Source: Brachynemurus nebulosus (lineage: Eukaryota; Arthropoda; Insecta; Neuroptera; Myrmeleontidae). Taken from it: DNA of 64,000 nucleotides. Positions 35,255-45,596 of the stretch are shown here, piece after piece. The stretch's first letter is position 1. Each line of letters begins with the position of its first letter. The notes beneath the pieces were generated by a model. The model did no database searches and was not told the origin of the DNA. It was given only the letters and a program-made list of their open reading frames with translations. The stretch lies in contig JAPWDM010000001.1 in NCBI GenBank assembly GCA_035578155.1, forward strand, positions 4,282,172-4,346,171, given 5' to 3'. The translations under genes and the position numbers were made by a program.

Positions 35255-35885
35255 CAGTGGTTCTCAAACTTTTTGGTCCGCAACCTCCTTTGCACTTAAA
35301 AATTTCAAAAGACCCTCGAAGTAGGAAATGTGTAGAAAATGGGTATATATAATCTGTAAGGCCCGATTTACATTAACTCTTCGTTCTCGGTACAATATCA
35401 CTACGCTTCCGATTCAATAAAATATTCTTACACAAAACAATGAGTGTATTCACATCATCGCTATCGCTTTGATATCGGTCCGATATCAGTCGCGATACAC
35501 TCTCGCTCCAATGCCACTCCAATATCAATACCATTCAGGTAATATTTTATCGGAGCGATATCGGACCTGTTATGGCTTGTACCTATAGTGTAAACACTTT
35601 TTTGATTCAACTCCATTCCGCTTGCATTCAGTTGTTATCAAAAGATATTTGTATCGAACTGAGACCGAACTGGGAGCGTACCCAGTGCGACATTTTAATG
35701 TGAATAGAGAACGAATAAGTACCAGTATGTTATCATCACTGTAATGTGAACACAACAAGATTATATCGGAGCGAGAGTGGAGTGGGAGCGTATCGAGAGC
35801 GTATCGTTAATGTAAATCTAGTCTAAGTAATTGTTTCTGCGACTCCCACTAATAGTTTTTGCGACCCTCACCCTGGGAATCAATG
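35255..35885. mobile_element. hAT-like element interrupted by a PIF/Harbinger-like MITE
   Basis: Left end CAGTGGTTCTCAAACTTTTT; right end inverted CATTGATTCCCAGGGTGAGG. Octamers ATATAGTT (35247..35254) and ATATACTT (35886..35893) match at 7 of 8. CAGTGGTTCTCAAAC is a textbook hAT terminus. Removing the nested element (35360..35823) leaves about 165 bp, hence a MITE. Confidence 0.85.
35360..35823. mobile_element. PIF/Harbinger-like MITE nested in a hAT element
   Basis: Inverted ends GGCCCGATTTACATTAAC and GACTAGATTTACATTAAC, with TAA on both sides (35357..35359, 35824..35826). The body has repeated GCGATATCGG/CGATATCGGACC-like palindromic blocks and TCTCGCTCC/GGAGCGAGAG in both orientations. 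464 bp; the short minus-strand ORF inside is incidental. Confidence 0.82.
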
Positions 35886-35893
35886 ATATACTT

Positions 35894-37160
35894 AATTCAA
35901 AATTTTCTAGATATTACCGTTACCGTCATTGGTCTTGATCTCCTAGGTTCCTAAAGGTAAAGCTTTGGCCTCAATAGAGTTAGTAAATATCGACTCATAG
36001 TATAATATGTGCCGAAAAAGAATATTTTAAATAAAAAGGAGAAACATATTAATTATAAACAATGTATTTATTTAAAATCCTACTTTCTTGGCGAAAACAG
36101 TACCTGAAAGAGAAAATATGAAAAAAGAATAGGAAGAATTCCGTAGAATTCGATGAACTATTTCTAAAATAGCTAAATCATTATAGAAGTTCTCAAAGTG
36201 GCAATGAAAATAGGCCAAAGTGAGTTTTCCGCGTTTCCAAAAAAAAACTACACTTCGTATAAAAAAGGACTTATACAAAAGTTGTAGAACTATTTAATAC
36301 CGATAGAATATTATGGTGGTTTAAATCAAATTAGTACATAAAGAAATCAGTTATTGCGAAAAAACGCTAAAAATTGCCCCTTTTCCAGTGGCCCATACTT
36401 TAAATGTTTTTTTGTTTTTTGTTTGATAGAACTTGTTATCTCATTACGATAATTAAGTATAACTTTCGTATTCATGAAAAAATCAGCTTCGAAAGGTCCG
36501 TCATAAAAACTGTTACATAAATGTCATCACTTGAGCTAAAATAACCGGTAATAATCTATACATACCTACTCAGAAATATTATGGTGGAGGTGCCGATCAC
36601 TGTGTTTTTAACCAACAACGAAACAATAAACTATTTAATAGTGTTCTGGTTTACAATAGTTTTCGAGATTTTATTTTTATCAAGGTGTATTTAGTTGTGT
36701 AAACACAAATTATACTTTTAATCTTAAATAACAAACAACGTCTGTAATTTTTTTTTTGTTTTGTTTCAAGTTAAAATATATTTTTTATACTATTAAATAG
36801 TTCATAAATTTCCACTAATCAGCCACTGTTTTAAATTTGTCTTTTATGATGTCTATTTAACTATAATAATATAACACCAAGAAATTTTAATTACCAATAA
36901 AAGAGATAATTATATTTAAATATACAAATTGTGTATTTACATGTCCTCGTTGAACAGCCAGCAGACATCTTAAATAAATCACTCCAGTGATATTCCCTAT
37001 CTCTGTCGCTGTCGCGTAAATGAGAATGTATAAAAAAAGTGAGATAATTATACGGGAATTGTTTCAAATGTATTTTTATATGTATTTATCTTTGTCTAGT
37101 GTTATCGTGTGCGATGCGATAGTATAGTAGTAACGATTAATAAAATTATGTATCGTGCGA
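35894..37160. other. Anonymous AT-rich DNA
   Basis: No gene, RNA or paired repeat recognised. Confidence 0.4.
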
Positions 37161-37162
37161 TA

Positions 37163-38459
37163 TACAAGGTCTCCCATTTGGATGTACATATACATACGGT
37201 TTCATGTTAATTGATAACACTGAATTTCCATAAGGAAAAAGTTATGTCACAAGAGTGCTTTGAACAAACTATAGGTACCTCTTTTCGTATTCAATTGATC
37301 ATGAGTCATTGTTAAAAAATTAAATAATTCTTATATTCGAAACAAATCTATCTTCGATTCTTTTTTTTATAAATAAACTGCAAATTTAAAATTTACGTAA
37401 GTGCAATAATGAAAGACATAAAGCCACGAAAACGGAAATTACTTAAATTCATAAGTGATGAATCACGGTTAAATTTAAGCGAAATAGATCATATTATAGC
37501 TACTGTTACTATCGCTTTAACAACAATAATGCAGTAGAATAAAAAAAATGAATGTCGTAATCTTCAAGCAGTTCACATTTTCACTTTATAAATATTTGTG
37601 ACATTTTCTGTAAATTCAAAAGCCATTTTTTTTATTTTCTTGGAAATAAATATTAAAATAATAAAAATACCGAAAAAGTTGGCTAACTTCAAAAATGCAT
37701 CACTGCTTGCATGAGGCAGAGTCAATAGTTCAAAAACGCATCAGACGCATCACAACGAAAAATCAAAAGTTCATTTATGCATTTGATGCGTTAAAACAAT
37801 GCATCAAGAAATTTGGTGATGCGTGTCCAAGATGCATGTCATGTGTATAATGTAGAATTATAACTACTTGCCATATTATGTAGGTATTAACACCAACAGG
37901 AATAATTCCGAAAATCAAATTGTTGAAAAAGATTTACCTTTGATTAAAATTGTTTAAACTATTTGAATACATCTTGCACTCAAAATAGGTAGGTATGTAA
38001 TATTTTTTATTCAAATAATTTTAATATTTTCAGTTTCAAGTAAGTTCAAGTTGAAATTCAAAGATAATATACCTATACAAGGACTGTATTGCTATATTAT
38101 CTATAGTCTATCTGTAGCCAAATCAGAGGCTAAATGATGCCAATATCCCATTCAAAAACATCTAATGTGCATCCAATTTCAAGAGAGCATCAGCACCGCA
38201 TCATGTAGTATATTAGACGCATCAGAAAAGTCATGATGCTGCATCGATGCGGTAAAGTTTACATTTTTGAAGTTACCCGTATTCTGTTGAAGAAATAGTG
38301 CAGATAATTTTTTGGAAAAAAATTTATAGAAGAAAATTACCAAAAAGATAAAAATGTTTATCCAAAGCACTCTTGTGACCTAACTTTTCCCTTATGAGAA
38401 TCTAATGTTATCAATTAACGTGTAAATCGTATGTATATATCGGAATGGGACATCCGGTA
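37163..38459. mobile_element. Long-TIR DNA transposon, interrupted
   Basis: The two ends match in inverted orientation over about 100 bp. Outermost: TACAAGGTCTCCCATTTGGA against TACCGGATGTCCCATTCCGA. Then ATATACATACG, GTTAATTGATAACA, CATAAGG.AAAAGTTA and GTCACAAGAGTGCTTTG on both sides. TA borders both ends (37161..37162, 38460..38461). An internal block is shared with 5935..6150. A second TIR element (37681..38278) sits inside. No transposase ORF remains. Confidence 0.82.
37681..38278. mobile_element. Nested TIR element filled with GCATCA/GATGCG motifs
   Basis: Inverted ends GGCTAACTTCAAAAATG and GGGTAACTTCAAAAATG. The subterminal regions contain many GCATC or GATGC copies in both orientations (about 37697, 37738, 37748, 37777, 37786, 37800, 37818, 37832, 38170, 38187, 38199, 38219, 38235, 38241, 38245). 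No duplication was resolved and there is no ORF. Confidence 0.7.
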
Positions 38460-38461
38460 TA

Positions 38462-38944
38462 TGTACATGCATGAGTTTCCACATATGTGTGGATAGGGTC
38501 ATTTATATTTGAATGTGTTGCATATCATAATGAGTTTGAATGTATTAGTCGACATCTAAACTACGTACGTCTACGATACAATGACTGGTATAGTTCTTTA
38601 AATCAAATTTTCCAGACCATTGCTACTGAAAGCACTTAGTGCAGTTTTACGCGCAGTATATTTCGATTCCATCATGGCATCATATTATATTTATTTAATT
38701 TTTTTTCTGTTTTGGTGAAAGAGAACAATTCAGTGATTTGTTAGTTTCAAATTTTGAGAGTATACATATTTATATTTTGAAATATTCATTTTGAAAATTA
38801 AATTAAGGCTATTGCTGGTAATTTGACAGTTTAAATAGAAGTAACTGCTAACACTAACGTAGACTTGAAAGATTTACTTTGTTAAAATCCGCATATATTA
38901 GAAAATATAGAAATGCCAATTTTTGTCATTTTTCACCAATAAAC
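38462..38944. other. Anonymous AT-rich DNA
   Basis: Nothing recognised. Confidence 0.4.
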
Positions 38945-39075
38945 AGAGCGGTAGAGAAAAAAGGGTGGGCCCGAGGAATAAACCAGATTTTTCACCAAAA
39001 ATACAAATAACGAGTCCTTTTTAAGTCCTGGCTCCGGGACCTAAACCCCGGCTGCGCCTCTTCTTATCGGGCGTA
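38945..39075. repeat. Dispersed repeat, copy 2 (partner 5345..5520)
   Basis: TTTTTAAGTCCTGGCTCCGG, GACCTAAACCCCGGCTGCG and CTTATCGGGCG correspond to diverged blocks at about 5458..5515. Confidence 0.5.
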
Positions 39076-39483
39076 CCAATAAATAAATTTTATTAGGTTA
39101 GGAGCTGATCTGCGAATTTTACTCGATCTCTAGGACAAATATTCCTTGTGCAAAAACTGACGGCATTCAATGCAACGTCGCCTTGGTTAGAATCTATCTT
39201 TGTCTGTGACATTTTTGTACGTAACGTAAGAGAGATAAATTATAAACACTAGAGTTCTCTTTACTCTTTTGACCCCCTTTAAAACTACCGTGAGTTGGTG
39301 TACAAGCAACACAATACAACAAAGTAGATATTGTCGAGTATATTTAGGGTATTCTGATGTCTTCTTGTACTTTGAATGAACCTCAAAATTGCATTCCAAC
39401 ACTTGCACTATTGATTCCGTTAATGTCGTAATATTCCGATATGTCTCAGTTGGCTCGTTGTTGATCATTTGTTCACTACAAAT

Positions 39484-40054
39484 CTATTACCGGAAAGCTG
39501 AAGCTAGTGATGAGCAAATGCAAGACCAAGACCAAGACTTGATAGTCTTGGTCTTGTTCTTGTTCTTGCATTAAGAATCTTGGTCTTGGTCTTGCTAGAG
39601 CAGTTTGAGTCTTGGTATTGGTCTTGGTCTTGTAAATTGCAGTCTTGGTGTTGGTCTTGGTCTTGGTATTGCTAAAAATTTTGCACTTTCTTGCATTTTT
39701 TTATTATCGAATTTTTTCCTGCTAAAATCAGAATTTTCTCTCTTTACGGTATTAATTATACTTTCAAATGATTAAAATAGCTTAGCAAGAGTCTTGCTTT
39801 TTTCTTGCTTTTACCTTGGTTTTGCTCTCATGAGTCTTGGTATTGGTCTTGCAGCCATGCTTATAGTCATGGTCTTGATTTTGGTCTTGCAAAAAATGCA
39901 AGACCAAGACCAAGACTAATTTTGCTCATCACTAGCTGAAGCCCCCTTTTAGTCTGAGAGTCTCCTTTTTTTACCTTTTATCATTAAGTGGGTCGCGAAA
40001 AATTAACGGCTTTAATATTGGGTTGCGACTTTGGAGTGGGTTTGGGAGCCATTG
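39484..40054. mobile_element. 3' part of a hAT-like MITE, interrupted by 39505..39934
   Basis: The right end, inverted, is CAATGGCTCCCAAACCCACT, a hAT-type terminus. The left part CTATTACCGGAAAGC resembles the ACCGGAAACC block near the right end of 20518..20813. The left terminus is missing, so it is a truncated copy into which the TAGTGATGAG element inserted. Confidence 0.55.
39505..39934. mobile_element. hAT-like MITE filled with CAAGAC/GTCTTG motifs, perfect 8-bp duplication
   Basis: Inverted ends TAGTGATGAGCAAATGC and TAGTGATGAGCAAAATT (14 identical bases). GCTGAAGC is present at 39497..39504 and 39935..39942. The interior is largely built of TCTTGGTCTTG units in both orientations (CAAGACCAAGACCAAGAC at the left end, its twin at the right, and many in between). 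TAGTGATG-type ends plus an 8-bp duplication support hAT. No transposase. Confidence 0.88.
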
Positions 40055-40318
40055 CTTTATACAGATCGTGAACTGAGTGAAGTGCTTTCAACACATAGAC
40101 AGTGTCCAAGAGTTAGTCAGAATCAACAAGCACGAATACACTTTTGACTCGTCGTATATAAGCAACTTGTAATAGAATCATATATCTTACTCTTTTTAGC
40201 GAATTTCCAAAACTGGAAATTCAGCTTTTACGCCAGGTGTCATGGTGCGACCTAAGCCCGAGACCATATCAGAAATATGTTTTGAGGTCCCTAGAATACG
40301 AAAATGATATTCACTAAA

Positions 40319-40319
<1 letters not shown>

Positions 40320-40384
<65 letters not shown>
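40320..40384. repeat. (TA)n microsatellite
   Basis: About 32 TA units, giving a false Tyr-Ile ORF on the minus strand. Confidence 0.95.
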
Positions 40385-40388
<4 letters not shown>

Positions 40389-42500
40389 CCGCGCGATAAC
40401 TCTCGAACGAAGCGTTTAATGCTTATGAAATTTTGTGTGCGAATTCGATTTTCCAAATCGTTGGATGAGTTCGTTAGCCAGACACGTCGGATGCCCAGAA
40501 GTAGGTTTTCCGGGCGTTTTTTGTCAACAAAATGAGTTTTTTGCCAGAATTAAGCAATTTTTCAAATTTTTTTTTACACTAAGCCATTGTAAAAGGTAAA
40601 ACGCATAAAAAATGTTTTTATACCGTTGCTCTAAATTACTTACTTTTCGAGAAAAACTAGGAAATATGTCGTTCTCCATTTCACTCGCACTCGCATTCTT
40701 TTTTTTTCTGTCTCATTTTTTGCGAGCTAAATTCGAAAAAAACCGCTTTATAAGTAGCGTGTCATGATTTTTTTAATCCAATTTAACGATTCGGCTATAT
40801 TCTATTTCTCTGTCAGTTAAATGTTTTTATAATGTATCTCTGTTCCATTTTTTTTTACAAAAAAAATCCCGACGATATCTGTTATGTGATATGATCAGAA
40901 TTTAGATTATATTTACACCTTCCTAAAATTAATAAGAGTTTGCTTCAATCGTATAAAAATTACGTTAAATCATATTCAAACAATAATATTTTTACGTAAT
41001 TTTTTATCCAATTGACAATACAGTTATGATTAGAATTGTATAATCAGAGCATTCTAATATTAAATAATTTTGCACATTCAATTTTTTTTTTTAACAAAGA
41101 AAAATTTTTTTAAATTTTGACACATTCTTTTATGAAATTTCGATTAAGAAATATTAAAAAATTTTAAAGTGAATCATTTAAAAAGAGTTAAAAATAAATT
41201 AAAAAGGAAACATTTCTCTATTTTAACATATTTGTAAAGAAAATTTTACAGTTTACTTACAGTTTTTTGAAAAAATGTAATAACATTTTTACATACAATA
41301 AAGATTATATTTGAACGGTAGGAAATCCACAAATTTTTTTTTATTTCTTTAATTAATTATTAAATTTGGTTTTAGAAGAAAATCTTCGTCTAATTCGCTC
41401 CAAGCCGAAAGTATAGCCACTAATAAGGACATTCCACTGTTAAAATAAATGGAAAATATATTGAAATTTATTTAATGAAAGCCATTCATACACATTTTTA
41501 AAATATCCTTTTGAATTATATAACAAATAAAATCTGTGTAAAAAAATTTAATTGACGTGTTTTTTCTCAATTTGCTAATATTAAGTAAGGCTCGTTAATT
41601 AGGGAGTGATTGTGTTAAAATTTTAATATAAAATATGGTAATTTTAACCCTCTTTAAAAGAACATTTCGATTTTAACAATAAAAAAATTTTAAAAAGTGT
41701 TTTCGTTTTTCCCGGATTACCAAAAACTGTTCATAGGCATATCTGTGACTAAAGTTGCCTCCCTTTCTTAAGAAAATAAAGTATTTTTAAAATTTTGTGC
41801 AAAAGAATAAAACACAATTAACGAAAAAAAAGTACGCGTTTCCATATTTTTAAGATTTTGTAGTACAAGAAAATCCTTATAAATTCATCATATCTGTTAT
41901 TGCATTTACTAGCTTTTACGCAATTTAATAAACAAAAGTCTGAAAATGGACGTAGAATCTCACTGTTATTAATTATTATGTCTTAGTCTTTTGAAAAATT
42001 ATTTTTTGAACTAAAATAAGAATAGGAGGAATATAAACTTAGGGGTAAACGACAGGAGTATATAAACTTTATTTTAGATTCTACGTTTATTTTTACAGAA
42101 AATCATCAAGTACCTATTATTTCTTTTTTGAATGTATAAATACAAAAAGTTCGAAATTATTTTATATTAGAATTTCAATTTTGGTCGACCCTACGGGTTG
42201 TCCCCATTTACTCTTTTCTCGTCTCTTTTGACCCCAATTTTTCATAGAGAAGAAATTATACGATTTTTGTTAATTTTTCAAAAACCACCAATATTTTTAA
42301 ATTTTTTTGGATACTGCTGATAAAGTGACCATCTTCGCGTAAATTTTTAATATATTAAAGATTAGGTACTCATAAAATAAATACAAAAAATACGGTGTGA
42401 AGTCGGAATGCGTACCTATTCATCCTTGTCTACGGTAGCACATTTTTTATTGACATAAATATTAGAAACGCAGGAAAAGAGACCAGGAATCAACATAGAA
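40385..42500. other. Anonymous AT-rich DNA within the 40199..44060 insertion
   Basis: 40385..40560 is less AT-rich (CCGCGCGATAACTCTCGAAC; CCAGACACGTCGGATGCCC) and has the look of a dispersed repeat. The rest is AT-rich without ORFs or RNA signatures. Confidence 0.35.
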
Positions 42501-42504
42501 GTGG

Positions 42505-43295
42505 ATTATGGTACGATATATTTTCTGAAAAAAGTGCTTAGGACCAAAGTTATAGAGTTCAAAGTGATGCACTTGATGATCTTGAAGCACTTGACTCTCG
42601 TGATGCACTTGACTTTGAAGTTGACCTTGAGGTCAATTTCCAAAGTCATTTGAAAATCATTTAATATTTTTCAAAAGGAGTAGTTTACTTTTCATCCCTA
42701 AATGGTTCAAAGTATATTCGAACGAATTTCACATGCAAGATAGAAAATAAGTGATCAAGAAGTAATTTTGAAAAATACTTGCTCAATCGCAATCGGAAAA
42801 ATAATAGTTAATCATATGTTGAATTTAATTCCTAATATGATAACTATAGAGTAGCAATAAAAATTTTAAAAAATTTTGAAAATTTCTAATATAACATAAA
42901 GTTAATGTTTAACTTACAATTGGAGTGATATTAAATCTTTTCTTAACTTCTAAAATTACTTACAAAAATGTTTTCTTCTAATTTTTTCTATAAATTTGCG
43001 CCTATTTTTTCATTTCGTCAGGTTTTTATTTTTTTTATTTTAGAAAAATAACGCAACAAATCAATTTTGAAGATAGATTGAGTCAATACATGAAATTACT
43101 GCTTATAGGTACAGGATATGGTCAAAGTTCGGCAATGGCTAATCATTTTCAACTGACCTTGAAAATCGATTTCAGGGTCACTATCAAGTGCATCGCTTTA
43201 AATTCTACAAATTTGGTACTCAGCCCTTTTTTCAAAAAATATGCCGTTTCAAAAATATTTAGCTATAACTGTTTTCATCTACAGAGGTTGAATGG
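42505..43295. repeat. Inverted duplication, arms ~180 bp
   Basis: The arm at about 42510..42690 (TTTTCTGAAAAAAGTGCTTA, AGTTCAAAGTGATGCACTTG, TTTGAAAATCATT) is matched by the reverse complement of about 43120..43290 (TTTTTTGAAAAAAGGGCTGA, AATTTAAAGCGATGCACTTG, GTTGAAAATGATTAG). Diverged but colinear. The motif GATGCACTTGA occurs three times in the left arm. Confidence 0.65.
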
Positions 43296-43599
43296 TGTTT
43301 TCTACCCCTAAAAAGCGTATTTAGCCGAAATAAAAAAACACGTATTTAATATTTTTCGCTGTTTAATAAGTATGTTAAGTTTCATTCAAATTGGCAAGTA
43401 TTAGTTGGGTAGTGTTATTTGTCAGAATGTTTTGCCGATCTAGTTTTTTCAATATTTCTTTGCTCGTTTTCAGAATTTGTATTTTAATTTCTACGGACAA
43501 ATAACTCATTCTTTTCTTCGATTTTAGTAACTTTTATTTGCTGATGTTGACCATTAATTGATCGAAACATATCAAATATTTTTCAATGATTTTTTTAGC

Positions 43600-44030
43600 G
43601 AATGTCGAAAATTTTGAAAATTTTTTCACCGTTAGTAAGTTAAAGTATTTGAATTCATTAAGCAATTAAATGATGTCCACAAGAACCTTACGAACTACCA
43701 TAAGTTATATGAGATCCCTAGGACCCGTTTTTTACTGTTAGGATAAACTTTTTACTAAAATTATTTTAGATGAATAAAGGTTATGTTGTATGATTTCCGC
43801 CAGGGTTTACTGTTCCCATTATTGTAAAAAATAAACTAACCGACCGATTTTGAAAATTTTTTCACTGTTAGAGAACTAAATTATTTTAGATGGATACAAC
43901 TATGCTGCACAAAGTCCGTTCGGGTTCTTGGGTTCCAAAAATATCAAAACTAATTACCCAGCCGATTTTAAAAAATCTTTTACTCTTAGAAAGCTAAACT
44001 ATTTTAAATAGGTACAGTTCTTAGATGAGA
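43600..44030. repeat. Degenerate tandem repeats, ~110-120 bp unit
   Basis: CCGATTTTGAAAATTTTTTC then ACTGTTAGAGAACTAAATTA, TTTTAGATGGATACA recurs as GCCGATTTTAAAAAATCTTT then TACTCTTAGAAAGCTAAACT, ATTTTAAATAGGTACA. Earlier, more diverged versions lie near 43605 and 43735. Non-coding. Confidence 0.6.
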
Positions 44031-44190
44031 TCCGCCAGTCCCCAAAATTTGGAAATTCGCTATGTTATGCAGATGCTGCGACAGGGGTATTATATAATAA
44101 AATTCACATATACGTAAAAAGAGTAAGGTCTATGGTTCTATTTCTATTTCAATTTTGATGTTACGCTTACAACGAGTTAAAAGTGTATTC

Positions 44191-45004
44191 CGAATTCGCG
44201 ATATTTCGCTCGAAACATAAAGAATTGGGGTAATAATTGGTACAATAATGTTTAAATGCGGGACGCCACCATCAAAACCGGGACAGTACCGTGAAGATGT
44301 CACTATAGAAGATGGTAAGATTTACACAAAGTGAAGCAAAATTTTTTTTTCGTCAATTTTTCCAAAAACGTTTGTAATTGACTTTTAATAAACGAAATAT
44401 TTTACTATCTGAAGAAATGGGCGAATTTTGTCTAGACAAAAAAATTTAAGGATAAAGTGTCGAAATTTCAAATTGTTTACTCGTGTGGTATCCGTCGCTA
44501 CGATTTGTTACGAAGCAATCAAGCGCATTCAAGAGTGATTTTGGTAGATACTATTACACATATATGTACACACAATTGTGTATATATTACAATCATATGC
44601 CATACATTTATTTTATGAAAATTACAAAGAAGTAATCTAAAAATAAAATTTTGCTATGCATACAAAAGAACAAATGTCAATGAAATCAAATTTTATTTAT
44701 TTTGATAGCGGTTACCAAAAGAAGATCCAACGAAGCCGAGAATACACAAATACACATACATAATTATTACACAGATGTAAATATGTATAGGCAGTTAGTT
44801 ACAAACAAAAATACAATATTTATTACAGAAATACAATTCTCAGAAAATCTATAATGGCGGTGGAAAGAGATATTAAGTTCAACCAAATATACGGAATATG
44901 TATATTATGATTACTGTCATTGGTAGGTACAGTTAAACCTGATGAAAACCAATTGGGAGATATCAAAAAATTATCTTGAAAAAGATTCACAAAGTTTTCC
45001 ACTG
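44191..45004. other. Anonymous DNA
   Basis: 44255..44300 carries GGGACGCCACCATCAAAACC then GGGACAGTACCG, a fragment related to the repeat at 52540..52590. Otherwise no feature. Confidence 0.4.
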
Positions 45005-45417
45005 TTATTAACCCGGCGTGTGTACACTATATTTTCAAGAACACGGTGTGTACACTGACTCTTTCAGGGAACGGTCGTGTTTTCAAAGTTTTCTAGGCTT
45101 CCAAAAAATCTCAAAAAATTCTGAGTTACTTTTTGGAGTGTCTACTACATGGCCCAGCAGTTTCCAGAGTCAAAAGTTTAAAACTGTTATTGATAAAAAT
45201 CGACCAGTATACCTAGTCCAAAAACCATGAAAAATAAAATTTTGTAAAAAAATTCCTAACTCTACAATGAAGGAATATTAAAACAAATGATTTTAAGCTT
45301 GTATAGCTTATACTATGAGCTTTCAAATGAATATAATTTTTTTGGCATTGGCTCCAAAAATTTGAATTATTAAAGCACCTGAAAATGGGGAATATTTACA
45401 GGCAAGTCATAATAAAT

Positions 45418-45432
45418 GGAACAGTAATTATT
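45418..45432. repeat. Target-site duplication, 3' side of the retrotransposon
   Basis: GGAACAGTAATTATT, identical to 50995..51009. The last bases merge with the (TAA)n tail, so the true duplication may be 10 to 15 bp. Confidence 0.88.
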
Positions 45433-45596
45433 ATTATTATTATTATTTATTATTTAAACGCGCAGCATCCAAGGCTATATGCGTTATAATTGGAATTTAG
45501 CACTAAGTTTTTGATTTATTGTATAATTATAGGAGATTCATATTCACAACACTTTTGTTTCAAGTTTTCTTGCACTATCTGATTTAAAAAGTATTT
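45433..45596 (-). other. 3' UTR and TAA-repeat tail
   Basis: 164 bases between the ORF2 stop and the target duplication. On the minus strand it ends in AATAATAATAATAATAAT rather than poly(A). In I factors a TAA-repeat tail forms during target-primed reverse transcription. Confidence 0.8.

Larger units (their letters stand above)
40199..44060. mobile_element. Large TIR-bounded insertion with TA target
   Basis: The left end GCGAATTTCCAAA is matched inverted at the right end (TTTGGAAATTCGC at 44048..44060), each next to TA (40197..40198, 44061..44062). At 3.86 kb it is long for a MITE, yet it has no transposase-like ORF. It holds a (TA)n tract, an inverted duplication (42505..43295) and degenerate direct repeats near the right end (about 43600..44030). 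It may be several nested insertions rather than one element. The 13-bp end match alone is modest evidence. Confidence 0.5.
40131..44190. mobile_element. Small TIR element (18759 family) split by a 3.9-kb insertion
   Basis: The left piece 40131..40198 (AATACACTTTTGACTCGTCG, AAGCAACTTGTAATAGAATC, ATCTTACTCTTTTTA) and the right piece about 44085..44190 (AAATTCACATATACGTAAAA, TTCAATTTTGATGTTACGCT, ACAACGAGTTAAAAGTGTAT) together reproduce the layout of the complete copy at 18759..18975. They are separated by 40199..44060 and a few bases. Confidence 0.6.
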
